Below, piece by piece: positions 1-9,537 of a stretch of 64,000 nucleotides of DNA. The DNA is taken from NCBI GenBank assembly GCA_022774705.1, contig JALFLM010000181.1:19966-83965 (forward strand), written 5' to 3'. The notes beneath the pieces were generated by a model. The model was not told where the DNA came from. It was given only the letters and a program-made list of their open reading frames with translations, and searched no databases. Both the position numbers and the translations under genes were made by a program. Source of the stretch: Lachnospiraceae bacterium (GTDB taxonomy: Bacteria > Bacillota > Clostridia > Lachnospirales > Lachnospiraceae). Within the stretch, counting starts at the first letter, position 1. The number at the start of each line of letters is the position of its first letter.

Positions 1-86
1 CTACAAAACATTTAAACAGCTTTATTAAATGAGATGAGCAGAGCAGGAGACAGAGATCCTGATCTGCGGACAGGGATAAAAAGAGA

Positions 87-124
87 GACCATAGCACAGC
101 ACGAAAAGGATGCTATGGTCTTTT
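87..124 (+). terminator. Intrinsic terminator of an upstream gene
   Basis: GACCATAGCA (87-96) pairs with TGCTATGGTC (111-120) and is followed by TTTT. The gene it ends lies outside the window. The ORF-track start at 110 for the next gene falls inside this hairpin, which argues for the later start at 146. Positions 1-86 hold nothing else I can identify. Confidence 0.8.
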
Positions 125-145
125 CTGTATCCGGAGGGAAAACTT

Positions 146-1537
146 ATGTTGAATCGGAATGGAGATTCGCTGCTTTACATGCAGCTGTATGAATATTATA
201 AAGAACTGATTCTGACCGGGAAGATGAAGCAGGGCGCGAAGCTGCCGTCAATCAGGCAGTGCGCGGCACAGCTTCAGGTCAGCCGGACGACAGCGGAGAT
301 GGCTTATATGCTGCTGGCGGCCGATGGTTATATTATTTCCCGTCCACAGAGCGGATATTATGTCACCGGTTTGTGGCAGGAGCACATCCGGAGAAAAGAG
401 CAGAAGAAGGGGACTTCTGCTGCAGCCGGGGGAGCAGCCGGAGAGAGGTCGGCCCGTGCGCATTCGAAGGATGTTGAAATCGATTTTTCATCCACTTCAG
501 GCGGTCAGGAGAGTTTTAATCTGGATTTGTGGAGGCGGTATGTGAAAAGCGCACTGCGTCAGGGGGACAGGCTGATCACGTATGGTGATCCCCAGGGGGA
601 GGAAGACCTGCGCAGGGTGATCAGCGATTATCTGACCAGGAACCGCAATGTGGTGTGCAGTCCGGATAATATTGTAATCGGTGCAGGATTTCAGAGTCTT
701 CTGCATATTTTATGCCCGCTGCTCAGGGGACGGAAAACGATTCATTTTCTGGATCCTCATTTCAAACAGGGGCAGGCGGTGTTTGAGGACTACGGTTTTT
801 CTGTTCATAACGAACCGGACAGTATGGGAACTGCTGATCTGATCTACGCAACGCCGTCCCATCTGAACCGGTGGGGGGATATTATGCCGGTGAAAGACCG
901 TTTTCTTCTGCTGCAGCAGGCGGCGGAGTCCGGAAGCATGGTGATTGAGGATGACTATGACAGCGAATTTGCGTATATCAATCACCCTGCGCAGGCGCTG
1001 CAGGGTCTGGACGGAGGGCGGAATGTGATCTATCTCAGTACATTTTCCAGAATGCTGCTTCCCTCCATTCGTATCAGTTTCATGATACTGTCCGATGAAC
1101 TGCTGAAGGGTTATGAGAAAAGAAAATCTCTTTATAATCAGACGGTTTCAAAAGCCGATCAGATTGCTCTCTGCCAGTATATCCGCGACGGGCATCTGCA
1201 GTCACAGATCCGGAAAACCAGAAAAATGTACGAGGAAAAAAGTGGTCATTTTCTGGAGCTTTTCACGGAGATTCTGGACAGGAAAAAACCAGGGCTGCGG
1301 ATGACGCAGGGAAAATCGGGGATGATAGCAAAGATCGGACTTCCGTCATCCTGTCCTGCCCGGCAGCTGGCCGATGAGATGCTGGATGAAGGAATCCGGG
1401 TCGGTATTCTTTCTGATGGGAAGGAACTGTATCATGGCATTTATCTTTCCTGCAGCAGTGTGCCGGAAAAAAAATGGGAGGAATCTCTTGAACTTCTGAC
1501 AGATAAAATTTTACAGATTTGCGAAAAAAACGCTTGA
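146..1537 (+). CDS. MocR/GntR-family regulator with aminotransferase-like domain (PLP lysine replaced)
   Basis: A 463-residue chimera: an N-terminal GntR winged helix (about residues 5-80, with [19 protein letters not shown]) joined by a low-complexity linker (about 88-115) to a fold-type I aminotransferase-like domain. MocR proteins are transcription factors that normally sense vitamin B6 or an amino acid through PLP bound to a lysine in a TFSK motif. Here the motif reads [11 protein letters not shown], so the expected lysine is Arg302. ATG 146 is chosen because CCGGAGGG lies just upstream and the ORF-track start at 110 is inside a terminator. Its stop codon overlaps the clpB -35 box. Its target genes are not evident; MocR genes often sit beside their targets, but no PLP or amino-acid gene is adjacent in the window. 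The family call is firm, the ligand unknown. Confidence 0.88.
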   Translation: MLNRNGDSLLYMQLYEYYKELILTGKMKQGAKLPSIRQCAAQLQVSRTTAEMAYMLLAADGYIISRPQSGYYVTGLWQEHIRRKEQKKGTSAAAGGAAGERSARAHSKDVEIDFSSTSGGQESFNLDLWRRYVKSALRQGDRLITYGDPQGEEDLRRVISDYLTRNRNVVCSPDNIVIGAGFQSLLHILCPLLRGRKTIHFLDPHFKQGQAVFEDYGFSVHNEPDSMGTADLIYATPSHLNRWGDIMPVKDRFLLLQQAAESGSMVIEDDYDSEFAYINHPAQALQGLDGGRNVIYLSTFSRMLLPSIRISFMILSDELLKGYEKRKSLYNQTVSKADQIALCQYIRDGHLQSQIRKTRKMYEEKSGHFLELFTEILDRKKPGLRMTQGKSGMIAKIGLPSSCPARQLADEMLDEGIRVGILSDGKELYHGIYLSCSSVPEKKWEESLELLTDKILQICEKNA

Positions 1538-1561
1538 CATATGTGATATAAGTGTTATAGT
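1534..1561 (+). promoter_or_regulatory. Sigma-70 type promoter of clpB
   Basis: TTGACA (1534-1539), 16-nt spacer, TATAGT (1556-1561). The -35 box overlaps the end of the upstream reading frame. I see no CIRCE or CtsR operator between it and the start codon, so heat-shock control is not apparent from the sequence. Confidence 0.75.
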
Positions 1562-1622
1562 AGTAATAGAACAAAACAACAAAGATATGGTTGCAGTCCT
1601 GGAAAGGACAGAAGGAGTGCAT

Positions 1623-4223
1623 ATGAATATCAGTAAGTTTACGCAGAATTCTCTGCAGGCGGTTCAGAACTGTGAAAAGCTGGCATATGATTTTGGCAAT
1701 CAGGAGATTGATCAGGAGCATCTGCTTTACAGCCTGCTGCAGCTGGATCAGAGCCTGATTCTCAGGATGATTGAGAAGATGGAGATTAATGGAGAGCAAT
1801 TTACCGGACGGGTCAGACAGCTGATTGAAAAGCGTGTGAAAGTATCCGGCGGCAAGGTATATATCAGTCAGGCATTGAATCAGGTTCTGCTTCATGCAGA
1901 AGATGAAGCGAAACGTATGGGAGACGAGTACGTTTCCGTTGAGCATCTGTTTCTTGCCATGCTGGCGGATCCCAATCAGGCCATAAAAGGACTGTTCAAA
2001 GAGTATGGAATTACCCGGGAACGTTTTCTCAAGGTTCTGTCTACCGTGCGGGGGAATCAGAGAGTAACCTCTGACAACCCCGAAGTAACCTACGATACGC
2101 TGAACAAGTACGGCGTGGATCTGGTACAGCGTGCTTCCGAGCAGAAGCTGGATCCTGTCATCGGCAGAGACAGTGAGATCCGCAATGTAATCCGGATCCT
2201 GTCCCGCAAGACAAAAAACAACCCCGTTCTGATCGGTGAACCCGGTGTTGGTAAGACGGCGGTAGCGGAAGGCCTGGCACAGCGTATTGTCCGTGGGGAT
2301 GTGCCCGAGACCCTGAAGAACAAAACTATTTTCTCTCTGGATATGGGAGCCCTTGTGGCGGGTGCCAAGTACAGAGGTGAATTTGAAGAGCGCCTGAAGG
2401 CCGTACTGGATGAAGTCCGCAAGAGTGAAGGAAAGATTATTCTGTTCATTGATGAACTTCATACAATTGTGGGTGCCGGCAAGAGTGACGGTGCCATGGA
2501 TGCCGGCAATATGCTCAAGCCCATGCTGGCAAGAGGTGAGCTGCACTGCATTGGTGCCACCACGCTTGATGAGTACCGCAAGTATATCGAGAAGGATGCA
2601 GCGCTGGAGCGCCGCTTCCAGCCTGTTACGGTGGATGAACCTACGGTGGAGGACACCATTTCCATCCTTCGTGGTATCAAGGACCGTTATGAGGTTTACC
2701 ATGGCGTGAAGATTACCGATGCGGCTCTGGTCAGCGCTGCCACATTATCTCACCGGTATATTACGGATCGTTTTCTGCCTGACAAGGCCATTGATCTGGT
2801 GGATGAAGCCTGTGCGCTCATTAAGACAGAGATGGATTCCATGCCGGCCGAGATGGATGAGCTGCAGCGAAAGATCATGCAGCTGGAGATCGAGGAAGCT
2901 GCTCTGAAAAAGGAGACAGACCGTCTGAGTATGGAGCGGCTGGCAGATCTTCAGAAGGAACTGGCGGAGATGCGTGAGAAATTCTCAGCCATGAAAGCCA
3001 ATCTGGACAGCGAGAAAGCTTCTGTGGAGAAGCTGAAAAAACTCCGCGAGGAGATTGATGCGGTTAACAGTGATATCCAGACCGCACAGCAGAATTACGA
3101 TCTGAATAAGGCGGCAGAGCTGATGTACGGCAAGCTGCCCCAGCTGAAAAAGGAACTGGAGGCGGAAGAAGAGGCTGTTAAAAAGAAGGATCTGTCTCTC
3201 GTGCATGAAGCCGTAACGGATGAGGAGATTTCCAGAATCGTTTCCAGATGGACCGGTATTCCGGTTGCAAAGCTGACGGAAAGCGAGAAGAACAAGACCC
3301 TGCATCTGGATGAAGAACTTCACAAACGTGTCATTGGTCAGGATGAAGGTGTGCAGAAGGTAACGGAAGCAATTATCCGTTCCAAAGCCGGAATCAAGGA
3401 TCCTGATAAGCCCATCGGTTCCTTCCTGTTCCTGGGACCTACCGGTGTAGGTAAGACGGAGCTTGCCAAAGCACTGGCGGAAAGCCTGTTTGATGATGAG
3501 AACAACATGGTGCGTATCGATATGAGTGAATATATGGAGAAGTTCTCCGTATCGAGACTGATCGGAGCACCGCCCGGATATGTGGGTTACGATGAAGGCG
3601 GCCAGCTGACAGAAGCTGTTCGCAGAAAACCCTATTCTGTTGTCCTGTTTGATGAAATCGAAAAGGCACATCCTGATGTGTTCAATGTGCTGCTTCAGGT
3701 TCTGGATGACGGCCGGATCACTGATTCTCAGGGCAGGACGGTGGATTTCAAAAATACGATTCTGATCATGACATCCAATATCGGTTCTTCTTATCTGCTG
3801 GAGGGTATTGATGAAAACGGTGAGATCAATGAGGATGCCAGAAGCATGGTTACGCAGGAACTGCGTTCTCATTTCAGGCCGGAATTCCTGAACCGTATCG
3901 ATGAGACCATTATGTTCAAGCCTCTGACCCGCGATAACATCGGCGGCATTATCGATCTGATGATGAAAGATCTGAACAGACGGCTGCAGGAGCGCCAGCT
4001 GTCTGTGGAACTGACAGAAGAAGCAAAGCATTATATTGCAGACAACGGATATGACCCCGTTTACGGTGCCCGTCCGCTGAAGCGTTATCTGCAGAAATAT
4101 GTGGAGACGCTGGCGGCAAGAATCATCCTTGGCGGTGATATCAGCGAAGGTGATGTGATTCAGATCTGTCTGGAAGGAGATCATCTCGATGCAGTGGTCA
4201 TCAGCTATCCCAGGGAAAACTGA
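1623..4223 (+). CDS. clpB: ATP-dependent chaperone/disaggregase ClpB
   Basis: A hexameric AAA+ cytosolic disaggregase that works with DnaK to recover aggregated proteins. The 866-residue product shows the full ClpB layout: Clp N-domain (about 1-145), AAA1 with Walker A GEPGVGKT near residue 205, a charged coiled-coil middle domain (about 400-540), and AAA2 with GPTGVGKT near residue 605, followed by the [13 protein letters not shown] pore-loop region and a D2-small domain. The long middle domain distinguishes it from ClpA, and the lack of a short central linker and UVR motif from ClpC. ATG 1623 is preferred over the ORF-track start at 1587 because GAAGGAG sits 5 nt upstream. It is a single-gene unit with its own promoter and terminator. 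Confidence 0.97.
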   Translation: MNISKFTQNSLQAVQNCEKLAYDFGNQEIDQEHLLYSLLQLDQSLILRMIEKMEINGEQFTGRVRQLIEKRVKVSGGKVYISQALNQVLLHAEDEAKRMGDEYVSVEHLFLAMLADPNQAIKGLFKEYGITRERFLKVLSTVRGNQRVTSDNPEVTYDTLNKYGVDLVQRASEQKLDPVIGRDSEIRNVIRILSRKTKNNPVLIGEPGVGKTAVAEGLAQRIVRGDVPETLKNKTIFSLDMGALVAGAKYRGEFEERLKAVLDEVRKSEGKIILFIDELHTIVGAGKSDGAMDAGNMLKPMLARGELHCIGATTLDEYRKYIEKDAALERRFQPVTVDEPTVEDTISILRGIKDRYEVYHGVKITDAALVSAATLSHRYITDRFLPDKAIDLVDEACALIKTEMDSMPAEMDELQRKIMQLEIEEAALKKETDRLSMERLADLQKELAEMREKFSAMKANLDSEKASVEKLKKLREEIDAVNSDIQTAQQNYDLNKAAELMYGKLPQLKKELEAEEEAVKKKDLSLVHEAVTDEEISRIVSRWTGIPVAKLTESEKNKTLHLDEELHKRVIGQDEGVQKVTEAIIRSKAGIKDPDKPIGSFLFLGPTGVGKTELAKALAESLFDDENNMVRIDMSEYMEKFSVSRLIGAPPGYVGYDEGGQLTEAVRRKPYSVVLFDEIEKAHPDVFNVLLQVLDDGRITDSQGRTVDFKNTILIMTSNIGSSYLLEGIDENGEINEDARSMVTQELRSHFRPEFLNRIDETIMFKPLTRDNIGGIIDLMMKDLNRRLQERQLSVELTEEAKHYIADNGYDPVYGARPLKRYLQKYVETLAARIILGGDISEGDVIQICLEGDHLDAVVISYPREN

Positions 4224-4301
4224 TGCATGTGGGAACAATGTGGATTCTGAACTGCTGAGTTTTTGCAGTGATTATTATCCTGCTGTAAATGAATAAAGTA
4301 T

Positions 4302-4373
4302 ATACCCGGAACTGCTGATTTCCGGACAGAGTTTCAGGACTTTGCCCGGAAAGCAGATTCCGGGTATTTTTTG
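4302..4373 (+). terminator. Terminator of clpB
   Basis: ATACCCGGAA (from 4302) pairs with TTCCGGGTAT (ending 4367) around an intervening segment that can pair further, followed by a T-rich run (TTTTTTGTTTTT). Confidence 0.75.
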
Positions 4374-4441
4374 TTTTTCAGTATATACTGGAGATGCAGG
4401 AAGATGTCAGGCGGATGGGGCAAACTGTATGATCCGGGTCA

Positions 4442-4470
4442 TTGTAATTTTCTGAAAAATCATATATACT
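4442..4470 (+). promoter_or_regulatory. Promoter of the nitrilase-Nudix-ABC run
   Basis: TTGTAA (4442-4447), 17-nt spacer, TATACT (4465-4470). The predicted start of transcription lies about 7 nt downstream, right at the base of the hairpin at 4479-4506. The rest of the 4224-4539 gap holds the clpB terminator and nothing else recognised. Confidence 0.65.
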
Positions 4471-4478
4471 GTGGAAAG

Positions 4479-4506
4479 AAAAGGAAAGCGTGCTGCTTTC
4501 CTTTTT
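4479..4506 (+). terminator. Hairpin with T-run at the very 5' end of the nitrilase mRNA
   Basis: AAAAGGAAAGC (4479-4489) pairs with GCTTTCCTTTT (4495-4505) around a 5-nt loop, and T residues follow. It has the look of an intrinsic terminator but lies between the promoter and the gene, so it may be an attenuator or a 5'-end stabiliser. Confidence 0.5.
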
Positions 4507-4539
4507 CTGGGACAAACCTGAGTACAGGAGGAAATGATT

Positions 4540-5352
4540 GTGAAAGTTGTGCTGATACAGATGGCTGTAACAGATGAGGAGACCGGCTCCCTGCGTATGG
4601 AGAAAGCTGATGCTTATCTGAAACAGATAGAGGCAACGCCGGAAACACCGGATCTGATCCTGTTTCCGGAGCTCTGGAAATGTGGTTTTCAGAATTTTGC
4701 CGGTTATGAGGATGCGGCTGAGGAACTTCACGGAGAGACCTGGCAGTTCATGAGCCGCTGGGCAAAACGTCTGCAGTGTTATATTCACAGCGGCAGCTTT
4801 GTGGAAAAAAGAATAATGGAAGCCGGTGGGGGAACTGCTTTTTACAACACTTCCGTTCTTTTTGACAGAGAAGGATGTGAAACAGGGATTTACCGGAAAA
4901 TTCATCTGTTTGGTTTTGAATCCATGGAACAGAAGATACTGACGGCGGGTCAGTCTGTCACGGAAGTGGAAACGGAGTTTGGCAGAACCGGTATGGCAAC
5001 CTGCTACGATCTGCGTTTTCCGGAGCAGTTTCGGGTGCAGAAAGATGCGGTTCCGGGGATATTTCTCATCACGGCGGCATGGCCTGCGGCAAGACTGGAA
5101 CACTGGAGACTGTTTAATCAGGTGAGGGCTGTGGAAAATCAGTGTTATGTGATTTCATGTAATGCGGCCGGAACCTGGTGCGGTGTCACCGGAGCCGGAC
5201 ACAGTATGATCACGGATCCAATGGGAAATATTCTGGCGGAGGCATCAGAGCAGGAAGAAATGATAAGGTGCGATCTGAATCCCCGGCTGTCAGAAAAATG
5301 GCGCGGGCAGTTTCCGGCGCTGAAAGACCGGAAAGAGATTTCGGTGAGCTGA
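4540..5352 (+). CDS. Carbon-nitrogen hydrolase (nitrilase superfamily), omega-amidase-like
   Basis: A 270-residue cytosolic amidase of the CN-hydrolase fold. The catalytic triad is visible: Glu44 (FPELW), Lys120 (YRKIHLF) and Cys155 (ATCYDLRFPEQF). The CYDLRFPE context resembles the Nit2/YafV group, which deaminates alpha-ketoglutaramate and related omega-amides in methionine salvage or glutamine turnover; the exact substrate cannot be read from sequence. The start is uncertain: ATG 4534 is only 2 nt from AGGAGG, so GTG 4540, 8 nt away, is preferred. It appears to be the first gene of a unit with the Nudix gene 50 nt downstream. Confidence 0.85.
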   Translation: MKVVLIQMAVTDEETGSLRMEKADAYLKQIEATPETPDLILFPELWKCGFQNFAGYEDAAEELHGETWQFMSRWAKRLQCYIHSGSFVEKRIMEAGGGTAFYNTSVLFDREGCETGIYRKIHLFGFESMEQKILTAGQSVTEVETEFGRTGMATCYDLRFPEQFRVQKDAVPGIFLITAAWPAARLEHWRLFNQVRAVENQCYVISCNAAGTWCGVTGAGHSMITDPMGNILAEASEQEEMIRCDLNPRLSEKWRGQFPALKDRKEISVS

Positions 5353-5402
5353 CAGAAGCATCCTGATTGAAGGTGCAGATTTATTATACAAGGAGGAAAT
5401 AT

Positions 5403-5867
5403 ATGAAAAGCCCTTTAACGACATTGTGTTATATGGAAAAAGACGGGAAGTATCTGATGCTTTACCGGAATAAAAAAGAAAATGACGTAAATGAAGGAAA
5501 ATGGATCGGAATCGGAGGGCACTTTGAAGAGGGGGAAAGCCCTGATGAATGCCTGCTGCGGGAAGTTTATGAGGAGACCGGTCTGAGGCTGACCAGTTAT
5601 CGGTTTCGTGGTATGGTGACGTTCTGTGCGGACGGATGGCCGGTGGAATATATGTGCCTGTATACAGCAGATGGATTTGAAGGTGAGCTCAGGGAAAACT
5701 GCAATGAAGGAGAACTGCGCTGGATCGAAAAGGAGAAAATCCAGGATCTCAGGCTGTGGGAGGGAGACCGGGTATTCCTGAAGCTTCTGATGGAAGACAG
5801 CCCGTTTTTCTCACTGAAGCTTCACTATGTGGGAGATGATCTGGTGGAATGCAAACTTCATATGTAG
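5403..5867 (+). CDS. Nudix hydrolase (MutT-like, 8-oxo-dGTP diphosphatase type)
   Basis: A 154-residue Nudix protein. The 23-residue Nudix box is intact, beginning GGHFEEGES and ending REVYEETGL, with the REVYEE metal-binding glutamates. Such enzymes cleave nucleoside diphosphates linked to another moiety; clostridial members of this size are usually annotated as 8-oxo-dGTP diphosphatases, but the substrate is not determined by the box alone. ATG 5403 is chosen over the ORF-track start at 5367 because AAGGAGG precedes it at proper spacing. It lies between the amidase and the ABC exporter genes on the same strand. Confidence 0.85.
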   Translation: MKSPLTTLCYMEKDGKYLMLYRNKKENDVNEGKWIGIGGHFEEGESPDECLLREVYEETGLRLTSYRFRGMVTFCADGWPVEYMCLYTADGFEGELRENCNEGELRWIEKEKIQDLRLWEGDRVFLKLLMEDSPFFSLKLHYVGDDLVECKLHM

Positions 5868-5918
5868 AGCTGCAGCCGGGGAGACACGGCTGGATAACAG
5901 ATTTATATGAGAGGAAAG

Positions 5919-5962
5919 CCATTGAGAAGAAACCAATTGAGAAGAAACCAATTGAGAGGAAA
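5919..5962 (+). repeat. Three tandem copies of a 14-15 nt unit before an ABC gene
   Basis: Units of the form CCAATTGAGAAGAAA occur at 5919-5932, 5933-5947 and 5948-5962, the last with GAGAGGAAA, which can act as the ribosome binding site for ATG 5970. A related partial copy precedes them. Because the full units are 15 nt, they read through in frame and extend the ORF-track frame back to 5907. Confidence 0.85.
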
Positions 5963-5969
5963 CAGATTT

Positions 5970-7742
5970 ATGAAAAGGTTATTTGTTTATTTAAAACCGT
6001 ATAAAAAAGAATGTATCTGTGCTCCGCTGTTTAAAATGCTGGAGGCCACATTTGAATTGTTTGTACCGCTGGTTATTGCGGCAATCATTGATACAGGTAT
6101 TGCATCCCGGGATACAGGTTATATTATACGGATGTGTCTTGTTCTGGTGGCGCTGGGGCTCATCGGTGTAACCTGTTCCATAACGGCTCAGTATTTTTCA
6201 GCCAGGGCAGCTGTAGGCTTTGCCAGCAGACTGCGTCACGCTCTGTTTGAGCATCTGCAGAGTCTTTCCTATACGGAAATCGACCGTCTGGGTACTTCGA
6301 CCATGATTACCAGGATGACCAGTGATGTAAATCAGGCACAGAGCGGTGTAAATATGACACTTCGTCTGTTCCTGCGGTCACCGTTTATTGTATTTGGCGC
6401 CATGGTTATGGCATTTACCATTGATTTCCGATCAGCTCTGATTTTTGTGGCAGCGATTGCTCTGCTGTCTCTGATCGTATTTGTGCTGATGCGGATATCC
6501 GTGCCGCTGATGCGTCAGGTACAGCAGAGGCTGGATTCCATTCTGGGAATCACCAGAGAAAATCTGACAGGTGTACGTGTAATCCGGGCCTTTGGTCAGG
6601 AAGAGCATGAAAAGGCAGAGTTTGAACAGAGAAACAGCCTGTTTACATCGGTTCAGAAAAAGGCGGGTAAGGTATCTGCACTGATGAATCCGCTGACCTA
6701 TGTGGTCATCAACGCAGCTGTAATCTGGCTGATCTGGACAGGCGCCGTTCAGGTTAATCTGGGCATTCTGACCCAGGGACAGGTGGTGGCTCTCTATAAT
6801 TACATGTCACAGATTCTGGTGGAACTGATCAAATTTGCCAATCTGCTGGTAACGATCAACAAGGCCATTGCCTGCGGAAACCGGATTGCGGCCGTATTTG
6901 ATGTAAACAGCAGCATGAAGGAAGGAACCGTTGATACACTGGATGGCATCGTGAATGCGCCGGAGGAAAACGTAAATGTACTGAAAGAAAACGTAAAATC
7001 AGTACCTGCAGTTCGTTTTGACCATGTCAGTCTGACATATCAGGGAAGTCAGGATACGTCGCTGGAGGACATTAATTTTGAGGTGTCCCGGGGCAGCGTG
7101 ACAGGAATCATCGGCGGTACCGGTTCAGGCAAAACGTCGCTGGTCAATCTGATTCCCCGGTTCTATGAAGCAACTGCAGGTTCTGTGCAGGTAAACGGAC
7201 GGGATGTCCGAGAATACCGCTATGAGGCACTGAGAAAGGGAATTGCTGTTGTTCCCCAGAAAGCGGTGCTGTTTCACGGGACCATTCGGGATAATATGCG
7301 GTTTGGCTGTGAACAGGCATCGGATGAGCAGATCATGGAAGCAATCAGAACGGCCCAGGCTCTTGATGTAGTGGAAAAGAAGGGCGGTCTGGATGCCATG
7401 ATCGAGCAGGGAGGGCGGAATCTTTCCGGCGGGCAGCGCCAGCGTCTGACCATTGCCAGAGCACTGGTATCAAAACCGCAGATCCTGATCCTGGATGACA
7501 GTGCATCGGCTCTTGATTATGCAACAGATGCTGCATTGCGGAAATCCATCCGGGAACTGCCCGATACGCCCTCTGTCTTTATTGTATCCCAGAGAGCCTC
7601 ATCCATCCGTCAGGCAGATCAGATCATTGTACTGGATGACGGCCGGATGGCCGGAAAAGGCACTCACGAGGAACTGCTGAAATCATGCCAGGTTTATCAG
7701 GAAATCTATTATTCTCAGTATCAGAAGGAGGTGCAGGCATAA
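5970..7742 (+). CDS. ABC exporter half-transporter, degenerate-site subunit
   Basis: A 590-residue fusion of a six-helix ABC type I exporter domain (about 1-310) and an ATPase domain. Walker A GGTGSGKTS (near 382) and signature LSGGQRQR (near 484) are canonical, but the residue after the Walker B aspartate is Asp (LILDDSASALD) instead of the catalytic Glu. That is the hallmark of the non-hydrolysing site in heterodimeric exporters such as TM287/288, LmrCD and BmrCD. The partner is the next gene, whose start overlaps this stop by one base. ATG 5970 is preferred because the ORF-track start at 5907 begins in a repeat region without a ribosome binding site. Probable function is export of drugs, lipids or peptides; the substrate is unknown. 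Confidence 0.9.
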   Translation: MKRLFVYLKPYKKECICAPLFKMLEATFELFVPLVIAAIIDTGIASRDTGYIIRMCLVLVALGLIGVTCSITAQYFSARAAVGFASRLRHALFEHLQSLSYTEIDRLGTSTMITRMTSDVNQAQSGVNMTLRLFLRSPFIVFGAMVMAFTIDFRSALIFVAAIALLSLIVFVLMRISVPLMRQVQQRLDSILGITRENLTGVRVIRAFGQEEHEKAEFEQRNSLFTSVQKKAGKVSALMNPLTYVVINAAVIWLIWTGAVQVNLGILTQGQVVALYNYMSQILVELIKFANLLVTINKAIACGNRIAAVFDVNSSMKEGTVDTLDGIVNAPEENVNVLKENVKSVPAVRFDHVSLTYQGSQDTSLEDINFEVSRGSVTGIIGGTGSGKTSLVNLIPRFYEATAGSVQVNGRDVREYRYEALRKGIAVVPQKAVLFHGTIRDNMRFGCEQASDEQIMEAIRTAQALDVVEKKGGLDAMIEQGGRNLSGGQRQRLTIARALVSKPQILILDDSASALDYATDAALRKSIRELPDTPSVFIVSQRASSIRQADQIIVLDDGRMAGKGTHEELLKSCQVYQEIYYSQYQKEVQA

Positions 7743-9520
7743 TGGCAGAAGATAAAAACAGAAAAACAGCTTCCGTTCGGGAGACCAGCCGGAAAGGTAC
7801 CGTAGGGAAGGTTCTGCATTATATCCGGCGCTACTGGGGATTTCTGGCGGTATCCCTGATTCTGGCAGTTATAACTGTAGTGCTTACTCTGTATGTTCCG
7901 ATTCTGATCGGACGTGCCATCGATCATATTGTTGCTGCAGGAAGAGTTGACTTTGCAGCTGTGGGAAGGATTCTGATCAAAGTCGGAGCCGCTGTGGCAG
8001 TAACCGGCATATGCCAGTGGATCATGAATATCATGAACAATCACATCACGTATCATGTGGTTCATGACATCCGGGAGGAAGCCTTCCAGAAGATACAGGT
8101 TCTTCCACTGAAATATCTGGACGCCCATGCTTACGGTGAAATCGTCAGCCGCGTTATTGCGGATGTGGATCAGTTTGCAGACGGTCTGCTGATGGGCTTT
8201 ACCCAGTTTTTTACAGGTATTGTAACAATTGGCGGAACACTGATCTTCATGCTGACGATCCATGTGCAGATTACTTTCATCGTGGTTCTGCTGACACCGC
8301 TCTCTTTTGTTATTGCCAATTTTGTAGCGAAAAATACGTACTCCATGTTTCAGCAGCAGTCTGTAACGAGAGGGGAGCAGACCGCACTGATCGACGAAAT
8401 GATCGGCAATGAAAAGGTGGTGCAGGCGTTCGGGTACGGAGACCGTGCGCTGGAACGCTTTGATGAAATCAACAGCCGTCTGGAAAACTGTTCTCTGAAG
8501 GCAACATTCTTCTCCTCCCTGACTAATCCGGCTACCCGTTTTGTCAACAATGTGGTATATGCGGCAGTGGCTCTTGCCGGTGCGCTGACCGTGCTCTCCG
8601 GCGGGATGACTGTGGGTAATCTGTCCAGCTTTTTAAGCTATGCCAACCAGTATACAAAGCCCTTTAACGAAATCTCCGGTGTCATCACGGAGCTGCAGAA
8701 TGCGCTGGCATGCGCAGCCAGAATCTTCAGTCTGATTGAAGAAGAACCGCAGGTACCGGAGGCCGGTGATGCAAAAACGCTGGAAAATGCACGGGGCAAT
8801 GTGGAGCTGGATCATGTGGACTTCTCCTATGTGCAGGATAAGCCGCTGATCGAAAATCTGAATCTGTCCGTAAAGCCGGGTCAGCGTGTGGCGCTGGTAG
8901 GTCCCACCGGCTGCGGAAAAACCACCATTATCAATCTGCTCATGCGTTTCTACGATGTGGATGCCGGCGGAATCCGGGTGGACGGAACCGATATCCGCGA
9001 TTATACCAGAAAAAGTCTGCGAATCAACTATGGCATGGTACTGCAGGAAACCTGGCTGAAAGCAGGAACGATCCGTGACAATATCATCATGGGAAAACCG
9101 GACGCGACGGAAGAAGAAATCATCGCAGCCGCAAAAGCTTCCCATGCTCACTCCTTCATCAGACGTCTTCCTCAGGGATACGACACAGTCATCAGCGAAG
9201 ACGGCGGTATGCTGTCACAGGGACAGAAACAGCTTCTGTGCATCACCCGCGTTATGCTCTGCCTGCCGCCCATGCTGATCCTGGATGAGGCAACCTCATC
9301 CATCGATACCCGCACGGACCTGAAGATTCAGGAAACATTTGCCCGGATGATGAAAGGCCGTACCAGTTTTATCGTGGCACACCGGCTTTCCACCATACAG
9401 AATGCGGATGTAATCCTCGTCATGAAGGACGGACACATCATAGAGCAGGGCAGTCATGAAGAACTTCTCGCCGGAGGCGGGTTCTACAGCGAACTGTATT
9501 ACAGCCAGTTTCAGAACTGA
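7742..9520 (+). CDS. ABC exporter half-transporter, catalytic-site subunit
   Basis: A 592-residue transmembrane plus ATPase fusion. It has Walker A GPTGCGKTT (near 386), a variant signature LSQGQKQLL, and a canonical Walker B with catalytic Glu (LILDEATSSID). The LSQGQ signature and intact Glu match the TM288-type subunit, complementing the Asp-bearing first subunit. The start ATG shares its A with the TAA of the upstream gene and has GGAGG at a good distance, so the two are translationally coupled. The ORF-track start at 7685 is inside the upstream gene. It ends 17 nt from a convergent gene; no terminator is evident between them. Confidence 0.9.
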   Translation: MAEDKNRKTASVRETSRKGTVGKVLHYIRRYWGFLAVSLILAVITVVLTLYVPILIGRAIDHIVAAGRVDFAAVGRILIKVGAAVAVTGICQWIMNIMNNHITYHVVHDIREEAFQKIQVLPLKYLDAHAYGEIVSRVIADVDQFADGLLMGFTQFFTGIVTIGGTLIFMLTIHVQITFIVVLLTPLSFVIANFVAKNTYSMFQQQSVTRGEQTALIDEMIGNEKVVQAFGYGDRALERFDEINSRLENCSLKATFFSSLTNPATRFVNNVVYAAVALAGALTVLSGGMTVGNLSSFLSYANQYTKPFNEISGVITELQNALACAARIFSLIEEEPQVPEAGDAKTLENARGNVELDHVDFSYVQDKPLIENLNLSVKPGQRVALVGPTGCGKTTIINLLMRFYDVDAGGIRVDGTDIRDYTRKSLRINYGMVLQETWLKAGTIRDNIIMGKPDATEEEIIAAAKASHAHSFIRRLPQGYDTVISEDGGMLSQGQKQLLCITRVMLCLPPMLILDEATSSIDTRTDLKIQETFARMMKGRTSFIVAHRLSTIQNADVILVMKDGHIIEQGSHEELLAGGGFYSELYYSQFQN

Positions 9521-9537
9521 TTGCATTTGTATAAATC

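Noticed and set aside
1538-1622. CIRCE or CtsR operator before clpB
   Set aside because: Neither the TTAGCACTC/GAGTGCTAA repeat nor the GGTCAAA heptad repeat is present.
1263-4238. Long minus-strand reading frames of 479 and 417 residues opposite clpB
   Set aside because: They are antisense to a perfectly conserved clpB, have no ribosome binding sites or recognisable domains and arise from codon bias.
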